A stretch of DNA of 64,000 nt from Dinoroseobacter sp049801095 (GCF_049801095.1 NZ_JBNAGH010000011.1:1-64000), one strand, 5' to 3'. Positions 48,182-56,794 are shown, counted from the stretch's first letter. Translations and numbers: made by a program. Notes: a model not told the origin generated them from the letters alone.

Positions 48182-49264
48182 ATGACAAGGGATTACTCAG
48201 ACTTCCTTCCTCGACGCGCGTGCGACGCCGGATCACATGGCAAACTCAGCCCCCTCCAGGCCTTGGGGTGGCAACCCTTCTTCGCCCAACAAATCAGTGT
48301 GGACGATTTGTCCGCGACACCTCCCGTTCGCGTCGTTGAAGTGCATCGCAGTGGGCTGCACACCCTTGGTGACAACATTGATACTGTACTTCCTCCCAGA
48401 TCGGATGTGACCGTCGGGGATTGGCTGAAGCTGGATCCATCGCACCCGCGATCCAGTCGGGTTCTTGAGCGCGCAAGCCTCATCAAGCGGCGCGCGCCCG
48501 GCACAGACCGGCAGGAACAGCTGATCGCGGCGAACATTGATACGGCCTTTATCGTGACGTCCTGCAATCAGGACTTCAAAGTGGCCCGGCTGGAGCGTTA
48601 TGCCGCCCTGGCGTTTGAGGCACGGATTACGCCTGTCATCGTCGTCACAAAGACCGACCTCGTGGCGGATGCTCAAAGCTACATCGACGCGGCACGCTCT
48701 GTGTCGGAGATGATCGACGTGATCGCACTTGATGCACGCGGTTCTGCCCCGAAATCCGAACTTGCGGCCTGGTGCAATCCTACCAAGACGGTGGCGTTTC
48801 TGGGCTCTTCCGGCGTTGGGAAATCGACGCTGACCAATGCCTTGCTCGACAGCCAATCTATCGAGACCCAGGACATTCGTGAGGACGACGCAAAGGGACG
48901 GCATACAACAACGAGGCGCGAGCTTCATACGATGCTCAATGGTTGCCTGATCCTGGACACTCCAGGCATGCGGGAATTGCAGCTCACCGATGCGGCGGAA
49001 GGGATCAACGATCTTTTTTCTGACATTCAGGAATTGGCCGCGTGCTGTCGCTTCAACGACTGCCAACACGAGACCGAGCCGGGATGCGCTGTTCTGACGG
49101 CTATAGATGAGGGCGTTCTCGATGCCGGTCGGCTTGGCAGATGGCGCAAGTTAATGGCGGAGGACGCGTTCAACTCCGCAAGCCTTGCGGAACGCAGGTC
49201 TCGCGACAAGGCGTTCGGAAAAATGGTGCGCGGCGCTAAAAAGATCAAAGATGTCAGGAGGTAG
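48182..49264 (+). CDS. rsgA: Ribosome small-subunit-dependent GTPase A
   Basis: A 360-residue circularly permuted GTPase that acts in 30S subunit maturation. An OB-fold-like N-terminal domain is followed by the permuted G motifs: G4 as VTKTD, then G1 at residues 208-215 (GSSGVGKS), and G3 as LDTPGMRE. The C-terminal zinc site is in CCRFNDCQHETEPGC. It resembles the divergent RsgA subgroup found beside core copies rather than the canonical YjeQ. ATG 48182 is used. The VOC-family gene follows after four bases. Confidence 0.9.
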   Translation: MTRDYSDFLPRRACDAGSHGKLSPLQALGWQPFFAQQISVDDLSATPPVRVVEVHRSGLHTLGDNIDTVLPPRSDVTVGDWLKLDPSHPRSSRVLERASLIKRRAPGTDRQEQLIAANIDTAFIVTSCNQDFKVARLERYAALAFEARITPVIVVTKTDLVADAQSYIDAARSVSEMIDVIALDARGSAPKSELAAWCNPTKTVAFLGSSGVGKSTLTNALLDSQSIETQDIREDDAKGRHTTTRRELHTMLNGCLILDTPGMRELQLTDAAEGINDLFSDIQELAACCRFNDCQHETEPGCAVLTAIDEGVLDAGRLGRWRKLMAEDAFNSASLAERRSRDKAFGKMVRGAKKIKDVRR

Positions 49265-49268
49265 GACG

Positions 49269-50021
49269 ATGACGCAGTCGAAAGCGGGTCAAATCGTATG
49301 GCACGACCTTTTCACATCGGACAGGGCGTGTTCGATGGCATTCTACCAGCACGTCGCTAACTGGACATATGAAATCGAGCGGGCGACGGATTTTGCCTGG
49401 GGTGGCGGCGAGAAGGATTTCGTCCTTGCCCTATCCGGTGACGAAGCGGGTGCGGGGTTGGCCGAGACGCCTCCGGAGCAGGAAAATGGCTGGATCGCTT
49501 ACGTCGAGGTTCCTGATGTGGACGTGGCAGTCAAGCGCGTCGGGACGCTCGGAGGCGAGATTGCTCAGGAGCCGTTCGAGGTGCCGGGTGTCGGGCGCAA
49601 TGCACTCGTCCGCGATCCGCTCGGCGCACTCGTGGGAATTTCGCTGTCTCGGCATAACTTTCCAGTGCCGCGCCAACAGTTCGGCCCGGAAGTGTACGTC
49701 AACAACGGGAATGAATTCCCACAGGCGTTCTACGCCAAACTCTTCGGATGGCAGCTCTCCCCCCAGCGAGACAGTGAATGCGTCGCTCTACTCGGTCGTT
49801 CGGGCGATCTGGTTGCGATCCAACATGTCGCGACTTGGCAATCAGGTTCAAACGCTGCTTGGGTCCCGTGCATCAAGGTTGCTTCAGTCCCCGATGCCTG
49901 CCGAGCTGCGGAAACCCAAGGGGCGCGGCCGGCTTCAGTGGATATGAATGAAACCGGTCAAGTCCATAACCCCATCCTGTGTGATCCAGACGGCGCGCCG
50001 TTTGCTTTTGGCATCGAATAG
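49269..50021 (+). CDS. VOC-family (glyoxalase-like) protein
   Basis: A 250-residue protein with two VOC modules in tandem. The first has GQIVWHDLFTSDRACSMAFY, EQENGWIAYVEVPDVDVAVK and RDPLGALVGISL; the second has GPEVYVNNGNEFPQAFYAKL, AAWVPCIKVASVPDACRAAE and ILCDPDGAPFAFGIE. This is the pattern of CFP-30-like/glyoxalase proteins annotated as VOC family, with metal-site residues incomplete. The reaction is unknown. AGGAGG precedes ATG 49269. It is probably cotranscribed with rsgA. Confidence 0.83.
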   Translation: MTQSKAGQIVWHDLFTSDRACSMAFYQHVANWTYEIERATDFAWGGGEKDFVLALSGDEAGAGLAETPPEQENGWIAYVEVPDVDVAVKRVGTLGGEIAQEPFEVPGVGRNALVRDPLGALVGISLSRHNFPVPRQQFGPEVYVNNGNEFPQAFYAKLFGWQLSPQRDSECVALLGRSGDLVAIQHVATWQSGSNAAWVPCIKVASVPDACRAAETQGARPASVDMNETGQVHNPILCDPDGAPFAFGIE

Positions 50022-50243
50022 ACGACCACTTTCTAGCAACTCGCCAATTCTTCACAGGAACTGCAGAGCAGATGTTTGTACGTTCTGCAGCATCTGTCGC
50101 TCAGGAATCGTTGCCGCCATGAGAACAACCGCAGCATCTTATCGGATTGCACGGATCGTGGCGATGAGGACGGCCCAGAGCTGCTGTTCAAGCAGACCTA
50201 CCCTAAGGGCCGGTGTCAGCCGAAACCGTACCTTCCTGCGTAC

Positions 50244-50864
50244 CTATTTTTTGGGATCATGCATCAAGGGAACAATGTGATGCCGCGTATAGAAAGTGCA
50301 GCCGGAATTGGCACATTTGTGTTCAGTTCTAAAATATAGACGTTGACCTTCGATATCTTCGGAAACGACAACATGGTCATTTGCGGCGACAAGTCGTTCC
50401 TTCCAAGTTTGCAGGACATTTCGACTATCGCCTTCTCGGTGATAAATTATCAGTTCGCCGTGATCACGGTCTTCCATAGCAGTGCCGTACCTAGTCGACA
50501 GTTGCTGAAACCCGTCATCCAGCCATCCATAATCCGAGTGAACCTTAGCTTCACCCAGCCATAGAAAGTTGCCACTTGCTCGTACCACAAGATCGCAATG
50601 GCCGTTCACGTCTTCCTCACGTCTTGCGGGAATACCACACACAGTGAGCATGTCTGCCAAGTGACGTGTCAGTGTGTTCTCACCCAGTTTCTCTTTGTCT
50701 TTCCTGGCATCCACCAATCTGCCATAAAAGTCCGCCAAAGCTTCTTCTATCAGCTCTATGCGCAGTTTCGAGCACTTCGCGATCTTCCACCGCAGTCCTC
50801 GCAACCCCTCGTCATCCCCGAAAATGTTCAGATAATCTCGAACTGAAAGATCTTCGGCCCCCAT
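50244..50864 (-). CDS. PD-(D/E)xK nuclease-like protein, third gene of an unknown operon
   Basis: A 206-residue protein. The middle has the restriction-endonuclease pattern: Asp91 (GHCDLVV), then Glu105-Ala-Lys107 (FLWLGEAKVHSD) and a following helix with Gln120/Gln121 (GFQQLSTRYGTA). This matches the PD-(D/E)xK fold. The C-terminus has Cys184, Cys189, His195 and His196 (HKCANSGCTFYTRHH), which could bind zinc. It is probably a DNA- or RNA-cleaving effector. ATG 50864 sits one base after the upstream stop (TAAGATG). No methylase or known restriction partner is adjacent. Confidence 0.65.
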   Translation of the reverse strand: MGAEDLSVRDYLNIFGDDEGLRGLRWKIAKCSKLRIELIEEALADFYGRLVDARKDKEKLGENTLTRHLADMLTVCGIPARREEDVNGHCDLVVRASGNFLWLGEAKVHSDYGWLDDGFQQLSTRYGTAMEDRDHGELIIYHREGDSRNVLQTWKERLVAANDHVVVSEDIEGQRLYFRTEHKCANSGCTFYTRHHIVPLMHDPKK

Positions 50865-50865
50865 C

Positions 50866-51264
50866 TTATGCGTCACTCCGCAAAGAATAGAAAAACCTGA
50901 CGTGTTCGAGAGGATCGTCAACCAAGTCCCCGGTTACAGGATGCACCAACTTGCCCGTGAAAAGCAGGCCTTGAAAATCCTCGTCTTCCAAGTGCAACTG
51001 ACCTTCGTCGTCGTCATCGAGATATCCATGCATTTCCAGTATTGCGCCCTCGAAGGTACACAAGACGCTCAATGCTGGTAAGACTTCCTCGGCCCGCGAA
51101 CCCTTCTCAAGCCTTTCCCGAAAGTAGGACAACCCAAGATGCCGTCCGTCTCCGGGCCGAATTTTCGACAGGATATCAGTTAACGCCAAGCATACGGCTA
51201 GCGTTTTAGGCTCCAACTCCGACGAAGCCAGACTCTCCCTGAACTCTCCAATATCCATGCCCAT
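50866..51264 (-). CDS. Hypothetical protein, second gene of an unknown operon
   Basis: A 132-residue acidic helical protein. Visible features are an N-terminal helical part (IGEFRESLASSELEPKTLAV, LALTDILSKI), then AEEVLPALSVLCTFEGAILE and a strongly acidic run (DDDDEGQLHLEDEDFQG). I do not recognise a family. It lies 12 bases after the first gene and its stop is one base before the nuclease-like gene's start, so all three are translationally coupled. Its small size and acidity would fit an adaptor or immunity role, but this is inference. Confidence 0.65.
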   Translation of the reverse strand: MGMDIGEFRESLASSELEPKTLAVCLALTDILSKIRPGDGRHLGLSYFRERLEKGSRAEEVLPALSVLCTFEGAILEMHGYLDDDDEGQLHLEDEDFQGLLFTGKLVHPVTGDLVDDPLEHVRFFYSLRSDA

Positions 51265-51276
51265 ACGCGATATCGT

Positions 51277-52323
51277 TCAGTGCTCAAGTTTGGCCTTTTT
51301 GCCGAGCCGTTCAATAGCGAACTCGTAATCAGACGCGCGTACGCAGTTTTTAATCAGAGCGCCAGATATCAACGGGTCCTTACTGTTGCCACCAGACGGA
51401 CCGGATGCGGCCAGTGTCACGGAAGGTATGAAAGTCAGATCATCTTCCCGAAAGCCCCACTCCACTGTGATCCTGTAAATCGCGATCGCATCTACCGCTT
51501 CCTTGCCAGCAACATGGTACGCTTCGGTTCGCTGATCGGCGTCCCTCCTGCGGCGAGGCATCTTTTCGTCTTTGATCGCTCCCGTAGTTGTCTGGAAGGT
51601 CATCTGTGTGACCGTACCTTCCGTAGCGTCGTCATAGAACGGACGAACAGCAGGGAAGAGATTTACTGACCCCTCAAGTGAAGCCACCCCCCACGAATTC
51701 ACTTCGTCCTTGAGGCGAGAATGCAAAGCATGAATATCCGCTTCAACGATGCCGCGAGGTGAATCCACCCGAACTTCCAAGAAATCGCGATGGTGCGGCA
51801 GCCACACAACATGGTACATCTGCACCGGCCTACGGGCGAGGCCTATGACCTCTTCGTACCTGCCACGCATGTCTTCTGGTTGTCCGAAGTCTTCGAATGA
51901 GATTTCTTCCCTCGTCTTCACCCAAAGCAAGGAAGAGAAAAGAATGCCCACGCCATCTTCGTTGCTTTCAACCCGAACGACATTCAGGTCTCCCGTACCG
52001 TCAGACAATACATCGTCGGGAACCAAATAGGGATATGCCTTCGCAGCAGGCGCTTCGCTAAGTTCAGCCTCTACAATTTTTGCTTGCAGTGCCGAGCGCT
52101 GAGAGGGGTCAACCGGGTACAATTTGGTGAACTTTTCACCGCACAAAAGATGCTCAACCAGACAGTCTTCGAGCTTGCCGTACTCAACTTCTACGCCGGT
52201 CTCTTCTACCTTTTTGAGAGTTTGATCCCACCCGTGGCCGGTCGCTACTCCCCCCATCCGAAGAAGCATTCGTGCATTCGTCCACGTCATCCTGTGACGC
52301 ATCGTTCTCAACGTTTCTTTCAT
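51277..52323 (-). CDS. Hypothetical protein, first gene of an unknown operon
   Basis: A 348-residue soluble protein. ATG 52323 is used (a TTG precedes it). Its pattern is mostly alternating strands and helices: LLWVKTREEISFEDFGQPED, VQMYHVVWLPHHRDFLEVRV and AIYRITVEWGFREDDLTFIP. No membrane helix, ATPase motif or recognised domain is visible. The next two genes are tightly coupled and the third is nuclease-like. The operon has lower GC than its neighbours and lies near a recombinase pseudogene, which points to horizontal transfer. It could be the sensor component of a defence system. Confidence 0.65.
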   Translation of the reverse strand: MKETLRTMRHRMTWTNARMLLRMGGVATGHGWDQTLKKVEETGVEVEYGKLEDCLVEHLLCGEKFTKLYPVDPSQRSALQAKIVEAELSEAPAAKAYPYLVPDDVLSDGTGDLNVVRVESNEDGVGILFSSLLWVKTREEISFEDFGQPEDMRGRYEEVIGLARRPVQMYHVVWLPHHRDFLEVRVDSPRGIVEADIHALHSRLKDEVNSWGVASLEGSVNLFPAVRPFYDDATEGTVTQMTFQTTTGAIKDEKMPRRRRDADQRTEAYHVAGKEAVDAIAIYRITVEWGFREDDLTFIPSVTLAASGPSGGNSKDPLISGALIKNCVRASDYEFAIERLGKKAKLEH

Positions 52324-52577
52324 CAATATACTTCAACCAGCCTCCGTGCGCGTTAAATAATTTATAGGAGAAGTATTTTCTGGACACCACCCACCACAGA
52401 TTAAGAAACTGCAGACAGTAATCGGAAGATTATTCAGGTGAGGAAAAATTTTTTTTTGGGCACAGATCACGCGTATTTTTCACTCTATGCGCATAGCTGG
52501 CATTTGAGGCAAATGCAGCGAATTTCCGGTTTCCGCCCATTATGCTGATTTCCGCTCCTTCTTCCTGTTTTGATTTT

Positions 52578-54137
52578 TCAGCGTCTGCGCGCGGTCAGTT
52601 CTTTCATCACTCCGTCGACCAAGGCGATCTTCTCGGCGTCGCTGAGGGGCATTTGCGCCACCTGCCCGGTGTGCTGCGAGGGGGGCTCCAGCAGGTCGAA
52701 GCGCTGAGCGTCGGTCAGTTTGCCGTAATGCGTGTCGGTGATCTGTTCGTTCTCATGGCCCATGTTTTGCGACCAGGCCTTGCGCTCGGCGGCTGTCAGC
52801 GCGCGTTTGTCCCGCTCGGCGGCGATGGTGTGTTTGGCCGCATGCGGGCTGTACCTGGCATGGTGGTTTCGGCACGCCACGCGGAAGGCATGGGTCACCG
52901 CATGGGTTGAGGTCATCGCTGGGACAGGCCCAGGGCCAAGCCCCGAGGCTTTGCGGTAGCCCGTGAAGGCGCGGTCTTACGGGAAGAGCGCGTCCTCTGG
53001 CGCAGACCCAGCCCGCCGCATGAACGCCACCCAATCGCAGACCGCCTGCCCGAACGCCTTCGGGGTCGGGAACCAGGCGATCACCAGGCTCTTGCCGTTC
53101 TTGGTCCGGGACGCGCGTCCGTCCTGGATGATCCTCCGCGTCGCGCAATCCACATCGCCAAGGCGCAAGGAGATCAACGCATCTGCGCGCAAGGCTCCCA
53201 GAAAGGCCAGGGCAAAGATCGCGCGGTTGCGCAGATCGATAGCGCGGTACTTTGGCATCTGCGCCAAGAGCGCTTCGGCCTCTGCCAGGTCAGGGTACGT
53301 TCTGGGGGCGCGCGGCAAGGCCCTGGCATAGACCGCCCGGGGCATGTCCAGCGCATCCGGCAGGTCCCGGGGCAAGGACCGATAGCCCTTCCGCTTGCCA
53401 AGCCATGCGAGGAAGTCCTTGAGATGAGAGACGAGATGCTGAACCGTTGAGGGCGACTTCGGCGTCTCCGCCCCCGGCTTCAAGGCCGCCTTCAAGTGGT
53501 CGCGGAAGCCATGGCCATCCTCCAGCGTCAGCGTCGTGAAAGGTTTGCCGCCGAGGAAGCGCTCGAACTGCCGGATCGCCGAGAGATGCCGATCCAGGGT
53601 CTTCTCGCTGAACTTCCCCGCATAGCGCTGCCATTGAGAGAGGATCGCGTCGTTTTGACCGTCGGGACCAGCGCCGGGTTTCCCAATACCAGCGGGGACC
53701 GAGGTCTTTTCTTCGTGTGCGGAGTCCCGCTTGGTATTGGGATCGAGCATCCCGGCAATTGCCGTCGAATGATTGGGGTCTCCGAACCTGACAACCCTTG
53801 CTGAGCAGTCCGGGCAGACCGCCTGCCTTATGTGCATGCCCGACGCTGTGCGCCTGAACTGGATGGTGTTTGGGTCCGGCAAGACCGCCAGTTTGCAGGC
53901 GAGACATTTGAATTCGCCCGGGCGCAGCTGGGTGCGCGCGCGGGCGCGACGCGCCCTATGGAACGCCTCCACCGCAGAGCCGCGGAATAAATTGTATTGC
54001 CCGCGCACAGAGGGCGTCAACCCGCGGCGCACCCAGTTCGAGATCGTGTTCCGGCTCACGCCGTACACCATCATCAGGTCCTCGACCGAATAGACCCGAT
54101 GCCTCTTCAAGCGGATGCTTTTGTAAGATCGAGACAT
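52578..54137 (-). pseudogene. Tyrosine recombinase gene interrupted by one in-frame stop
   Basis: Reading from ATG 54137, a helix-turn-helix (YSVEDLMMVYGVSRNTISNW), a zinc-ribbon-like part (FKCLACK, VCPDCSARV) and a core-binding domain (FSEKTLDRHLSAIRQFERFL) lead into the catalytic domain with the first Arg (ALRADALISLRLGDVD). TAA at 52979-52977 then stops it after DALFP. In the same frame the sequence continues DRAFTGYRKASGLG and includes HAFRVACRNHHARYSPHAAK, WSQNMGHENEQITDTHYGKL, the rest of the catalytic site with its Tyr. One nonsense change thus separates the catalytic residues. The gene probably mobilised this island. Confidence 0.78.
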
Positions 54138-54185
54138 GGCCAGCCCCCAGCCCGCGTCATTCGGACCCCTGACGGATTGCTCGCC

Positions 54186-54707
54186 GTGGGCACAAAATAC
54201 GCCGAACTTGCCGACGCCGCCGATCCTTTACTGGCGAAGGAACAAGAGAAGATCGACGCCGCCATCCGGTCTGTCGCGTCCCATCAGGAAAAGATGGTGA
54301 AGGCGATGGACGAAGCGTTGGTCTGCAACAAGACGGCCACTGATGCGCCCCTGCGTAGCGACATGCGCGCCCACCTTCGTGTATTGGGCCACCACAAGGC
54401 TTCCTATGAAGCGATCAAGGCGGCGACGAACAAGGACAAGACACTGGTCTATGTCGTGCTGACCAGTCCGCCTGCACTGATGGGATTGAAACCCGATGAC
54501 ATCGAAACCGTGCGCAGTGAAGCCCGGAAGTCGTTGAACCCAGAACTGTTCAAGGCCCATGCCGAGGCGGGAAAGGTGATTGAACGGATGATCGTCGCCA
54601 GCAAGGCCATCGGCAAAAAGCGCGAAAAGGTCGCGTCATACCGGATCGCCGATCAACAGGCCGCGAACGACGCATTGAAAGCGCTGCGCAGCACGGCCCG
54701 CGCATAA
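54186..54707 (+). CDS. Hypothetical helical protein
   Basis: A protein of about 173 residues, largely helical and charged (AAIRSVASHQEKMVKAMDEA, HLRVLGHHKASYEAIKAATN, then AGKVIERMIVASKAIGKKRE). No family is recognised. The start is uncertain: GTG 54186 is used, but no good ribosome binding site is seen and upstream TTG or ATG codons are possible. It is divergent from the recombinase gene and is followed by a hairpin. It was probably brought in with the mobile element. Confidence 0.5.
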   Translation: MGTKYAELADAADPLLAKEQEKIDAAIRSVASHQEKMVKAMDEALVCNKTATDAPLRSDMRAHLRVLGHHKASYEAIKAATNKDKTLVYVVLTSPPALMGLKPDDIETVRSEARKSLNPELFKAHAEAGKVIERMIVASKAIGKKREKVASYRIADQQAANDALKALRSTARA

Positions 54708-54782
54708 CAGCATCGCGCTTGGGGGGTTATGCGGATTTTCCCCCAGCGCTTATCCACGAGGGAACCCATACCCCTTGTGCGT

Positions 54783-54838
54783 AGGCGTCGATGATGGTTC
54801 AGGTTCCGGCTTCCCGGCTGTCATCGACGCCTCTTTTC
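54783..54838 (+). terminator. Hairpin terminator
   Basis: AGGCGTCGATGA at 54783-54794 and TCATCGACGCCT at 54821-54832 form a perfect 12-bp stem with a 26-base loop, followed by CTTTTCC. It lies about 75 bases after the hypothetical gene. Confidence 0.55.
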
Positions 54839-54853
54839 CTACGTCGAAGACTG

Positions 54854-55267
54854 CTATCGCTGTGCAGTTTCACCGAAACCATCCTTCATAAGCGCTTCGA
54901 GCATGGGACAAGCAACACTGCCATCCTCACAGTTTTGCGATAGGCTTTGAAGCGCATCTCGTAGCCGCAATAGGTTGGCGATCTTAGCGTCAATGTCCGC
55001 CAAGTGATTTTCGGCAAGGTTTTTCACCTCTCCGCATGACCGCGCATCCTCAGCGGCAAAAGACAGGAACGTGCGGATGATATAGATTGGAAAGCCCAAA
55101 TCCCGGCAGCGCCCAACGAAGCGAAGTCGCGCAATCTCATCTGTGGAATAGAGCCTACGCCCGCCTGACGATCTGCCCGGCTTTGGAACGATGCCTTCGC
55201 GTTCGTAATAGCGGATGGTCTCCACGTTCAAGCCACTTTGTTCAGACGCCTTCCCAATGGTGAACAT
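54854..55267 (-). CDS. merR: MerR mercury-responsive regulator
   Basis: A 137-residue MerR-family activator. The winged helix-turn-helix is MFTIGKASEQSGLNVETIRY, YEREGIVPKPGRSSGGRRLY. Mercury-binding cysteines are present with the classic arrangement: Cys78 (ARSCGEVKNLAENHL), Cys113 (SQNCEDG) and Cys120 (VACPMLEAL). Spacing of the first two (35 residues) equals that of Tn501 MerR. ATG 55267 is used, dropping 21 upstream codons inside the operator. It faces merT across a short region with a dyad operator and an over-long promoter spacer, the hallmark of MerR control. Confidence 0.9.
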   Translation of the reverse strand: MFTIGKASEQSGLNVETIRYYEREGIVPKPGRSSGGRRLYSTDEIARLRFVGRCRDLGFPIYIIRTFLSFAAEDARSCGEVKNLAENHLADIDAKIANLLRLRDALQSLSQNCEDGSVACPMLEALMKDGFGETAQR

Positions 55268-55272
55268 TTCGC

Positions 55273-55303
55273 TTGCTCCTGTAGTTACTACAGGAAGTAG
55301 ATA
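55273..55303 (+). promoter_or_regulatory. MerR operator/promoter
   Basis: A -35 TTGCTC (55273-55278) and a -10 TAGATA (55298-55303) are separated by 19 bases. Within the spacer is the dyad CCTGTAG-TTA-CTACAGG. This matches the usual MerR-activated promoter layout, with transcription towards merT. Confidence 0.85.
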
Positions 55304-55309
55304 TACACT

Positions 55310-55696
55310 ATGGACGCAGTGAACACACAAGAATCCAAAGGCAAGGAAGGCTTTGCAATGCGGCTGGCAATGCCACTTGCAACCTTGCTGGCCCTTTTGT
55401 CGGCTTCTTGCTGTGTTCTGCCGATTGGGCTGTCGATCCGTGGCTTGGGTGGGGCATGGCTCACGATGCTTGGACCGTTCATCGCCTACCGCGTTTTCAT
55501 ACTATCTGGGATTGCGGTCGCGCTAGCTTGGGCATGGTATCGAGTGTTGCGGGTGCATCCATGCGCCTCTCGCAGGCGATCTTCAATCATCTGGGTAAAC
55601 CTCGCCTCATTCGCCTTCCTGATCGCAGCATCATCACCGCTTTGGGAGGCTTCTGCCCAACGGTTTATGTGGGATTTGTGGAGGTCTACACGATGA
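55310..55696 (+). CDS. merT: MerT-type mercuric transport protein
   Basis: A 128-residue inner-membrane protein with three predicted helices. The vicinal cysteines in helix 1 (LSASCCVLPIGLSIRGLGGA) accept Hg(II), and a later cysteine in RVHPCASR could relay it. LRVH...IIWVNLASFAFLIA gives the last helix. ATG 55310 is the first possible start and lies at the predicted transcription start; ATG 55358 (AAGGAAGG upstream) is an alternative giving 112 residues. The stop overlaps merF (ATGA). No periplasmic MerP gene is present. Confidence 0.82.
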   Translation: MDAVNTQESKGKEGFAMRLAMPLATLLALLSASCCVLPIGLSIRGLGGAWLTMLGPFIAYRVFILSGIAVALAWAWYRVLRVHPCASRRRSSIIWVNLASFAFLIAASSPLWEASAQRFMWDLWRSTR

Positions 55697-55902
55697 AGAA
55701 CAAACTTCTTGTCGTTGGACTGACCGGAACCGCGTTGGCGGCATTGTGCTGCTTTACGCCGCTCCTGCCGATTGTTCTGACGACGCTTGGGCTGACCGGT
55801 CTGCTTGGCGTCCTTTACAACGATGCTGTTTTGTTGCCGATGCTTGCAGGTTTTCTCATTCTGACGGGGTACGCTATATGGCGACAGAAGACGAAAAAGT
55901 AG
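55693..55902 (+). CDS. merF: MerF mercury transport protein
   Basis: A 69-residue membrane protein with two helices, about residues 5-30 (LVVGLTGTALAALCCFTPLL, PIVLTTLG) and 40-62. The cysteine pair ALCCFTPLLP in the first helix is typical of MerF, which moves Hg(II) to the cytoplasm. It overlaps merT by four bases and the next gene by 25 bases, so the three are a compact operon. A second cytoplasmic cysteine pair seen in some MerF proteins is not present. Confidence 0.88.
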   Translation: MKNKLLVVGLTGTALAALCCFTPLLPIVLTTLGLTGLLGVLYNDAVLLPMLAGFLILTGYAIWRQKTKK

Positions 55903-56102
55903 TTCTGGAATCTACTCTCACCTGCCCCTCATGCGGGCATGTTGAGACGGAGACCATGCCAACGGATGCCTGCCAGTGGTTCTATGAATGCAAAGCCTGC
56001 AACATCGTCCTAAAGCCACTCGAAGGTGATTGTTGCGTTTACTGTTCTCACGCGACGGTGCCCTGTCCGCCGATCCAAGAGGGCAAGTCCTGCTGCGCAT
56101 AG
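55878..56102 (+). CDS. GDCCVxC domain small protein of mer operons
   Basis: A 74-residue soluble protein with many cysteines: ESTLTCPSCGHVETETMPTD, ACQWFYECKACNIVLKPLEG, then GDCCVYCSHATVPCPPIQ and a final SCCA. The GDCCVxC signature is the family name for small proteins next to mercury transport genes. They probably bind the metal as it enters the cytoplasm. It begins inside merF. No mercuric reductase gene follows; the next feature is a tRNA. Confidence 0.88.
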   Translation: MATEDEKVVLESTLTCPSCGHVETETMPTDACQWFYECKACNIVLKPLEGDCCVYCSHATVPCPPIQEGKSCCA

Positions 56103-56369
56103 CCGACTTTCATCGCATCGCAGAAGCTTGGTAGGTTTCAGCTCACAGCCGCCACTTTCCGGGTTGGAGCAAAGGTGGACGGTAAGGTTCTATGAGCGAA
56201 ATACCGGTGGCTGCGTCTCGGTTCCGAAAACACCCAATACACATTGTGGCAAAAGTATCACAAAGTTTCCACCCCCAAGCGTACCCCAAGCGCCTGATTG
56301 AGAATATCCGTGCGGCAAATCACCGCCAAAGCGTTTGGCGGTAATTACCTGATTTTAAACGATTTTTTA

Positions 56370-56459
56370 TGGCGGAGACGAAGGGATTCGAACCCTCGAG
56401 ACGGTTTCCCGCCTACTCCCTTAGCAGGGGAGCGCCTTCGACCACTCGGCCACGTCTCC
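56370..56459 (-). tRNA. tRNA-Ser (anticodon GCU)
   Basis: A 90-base type-II tRNA with encoded CCA. The acceptor arms GGAGACG and CGTCTCC pair perfectly, the D arm begins TGGCCGAGTGG, the anticodon stem CTCCC/GGGAG encloses CTGCTAA with anticodon GCT (complement at 56423-56425). A long variable arm and the GGTTCGAATCC T-loop follow. It reads AGC/AGU codons. Its 3' end faces the accessory island at 50-56 kb, a usual integration target for tyrosine recombinases. Confidence 0.97.
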
Positions 56460-56548
56460 GCTGACCCGTCTATCAGCGGGGTGTGAGGGAAAACAAGGGC
56501 AAATCACAGCCGTTGGAGAAAATGGCGGCTGTGACGAGGTTTGGAGGA

Positions 56549-56794
56549 TCATTCGGCTGGCGCAGGCTCTGACTTCTGCGGGGTTTGGTCTGGATCCGAC
56601 GATTGATCGATTGGGCCTGTGGAGGTTTCACACCGATGCCCCGGGCGTGGCCGGAGGCCGGGGATCCTCAGCCAGACGTGTTTCCCGAACTGGAGTTCGA
56701 GACCTGAATAGCAAAGAGCCAGGATCGCTACGCAGGCCGTCAAGGCCACGGCGACAAAGATCCAGATGGGAAGGGGGGACAGAATTTCGACCAT
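56549..56794 (-). CDS. Small membrane protein of unknown function
   Basis: An 81-residue protein with one N-terminal membrane helix (about residues 8-30, LPIWIFVAVALTACVAILAL) and a hydrophilic tail rich in Pro and polar residues (GPIDQSSDPDQTPQKSEPAP). No family recognised. AGGAGGA just upstream of ATG 56794 supports translation. Monocistronic, between the tRNA and ychF. Confidence 0.55.
   Translation of the reverse strand: MVEILSPLPIWIFVAVALTACVAILALCYSGLELQFGKHVWLRIPGLRPRPGHRCETSTGPIDQSSDPDQTPQKSEPAPAE

Noticed and set aside
54741..54765. A DnaA-box-like TTATCCAC near 54750 suggesting a replication origin
   Set aside because: It is a single site without iterons, an AT-rich unwinding region or replication genes nearby.
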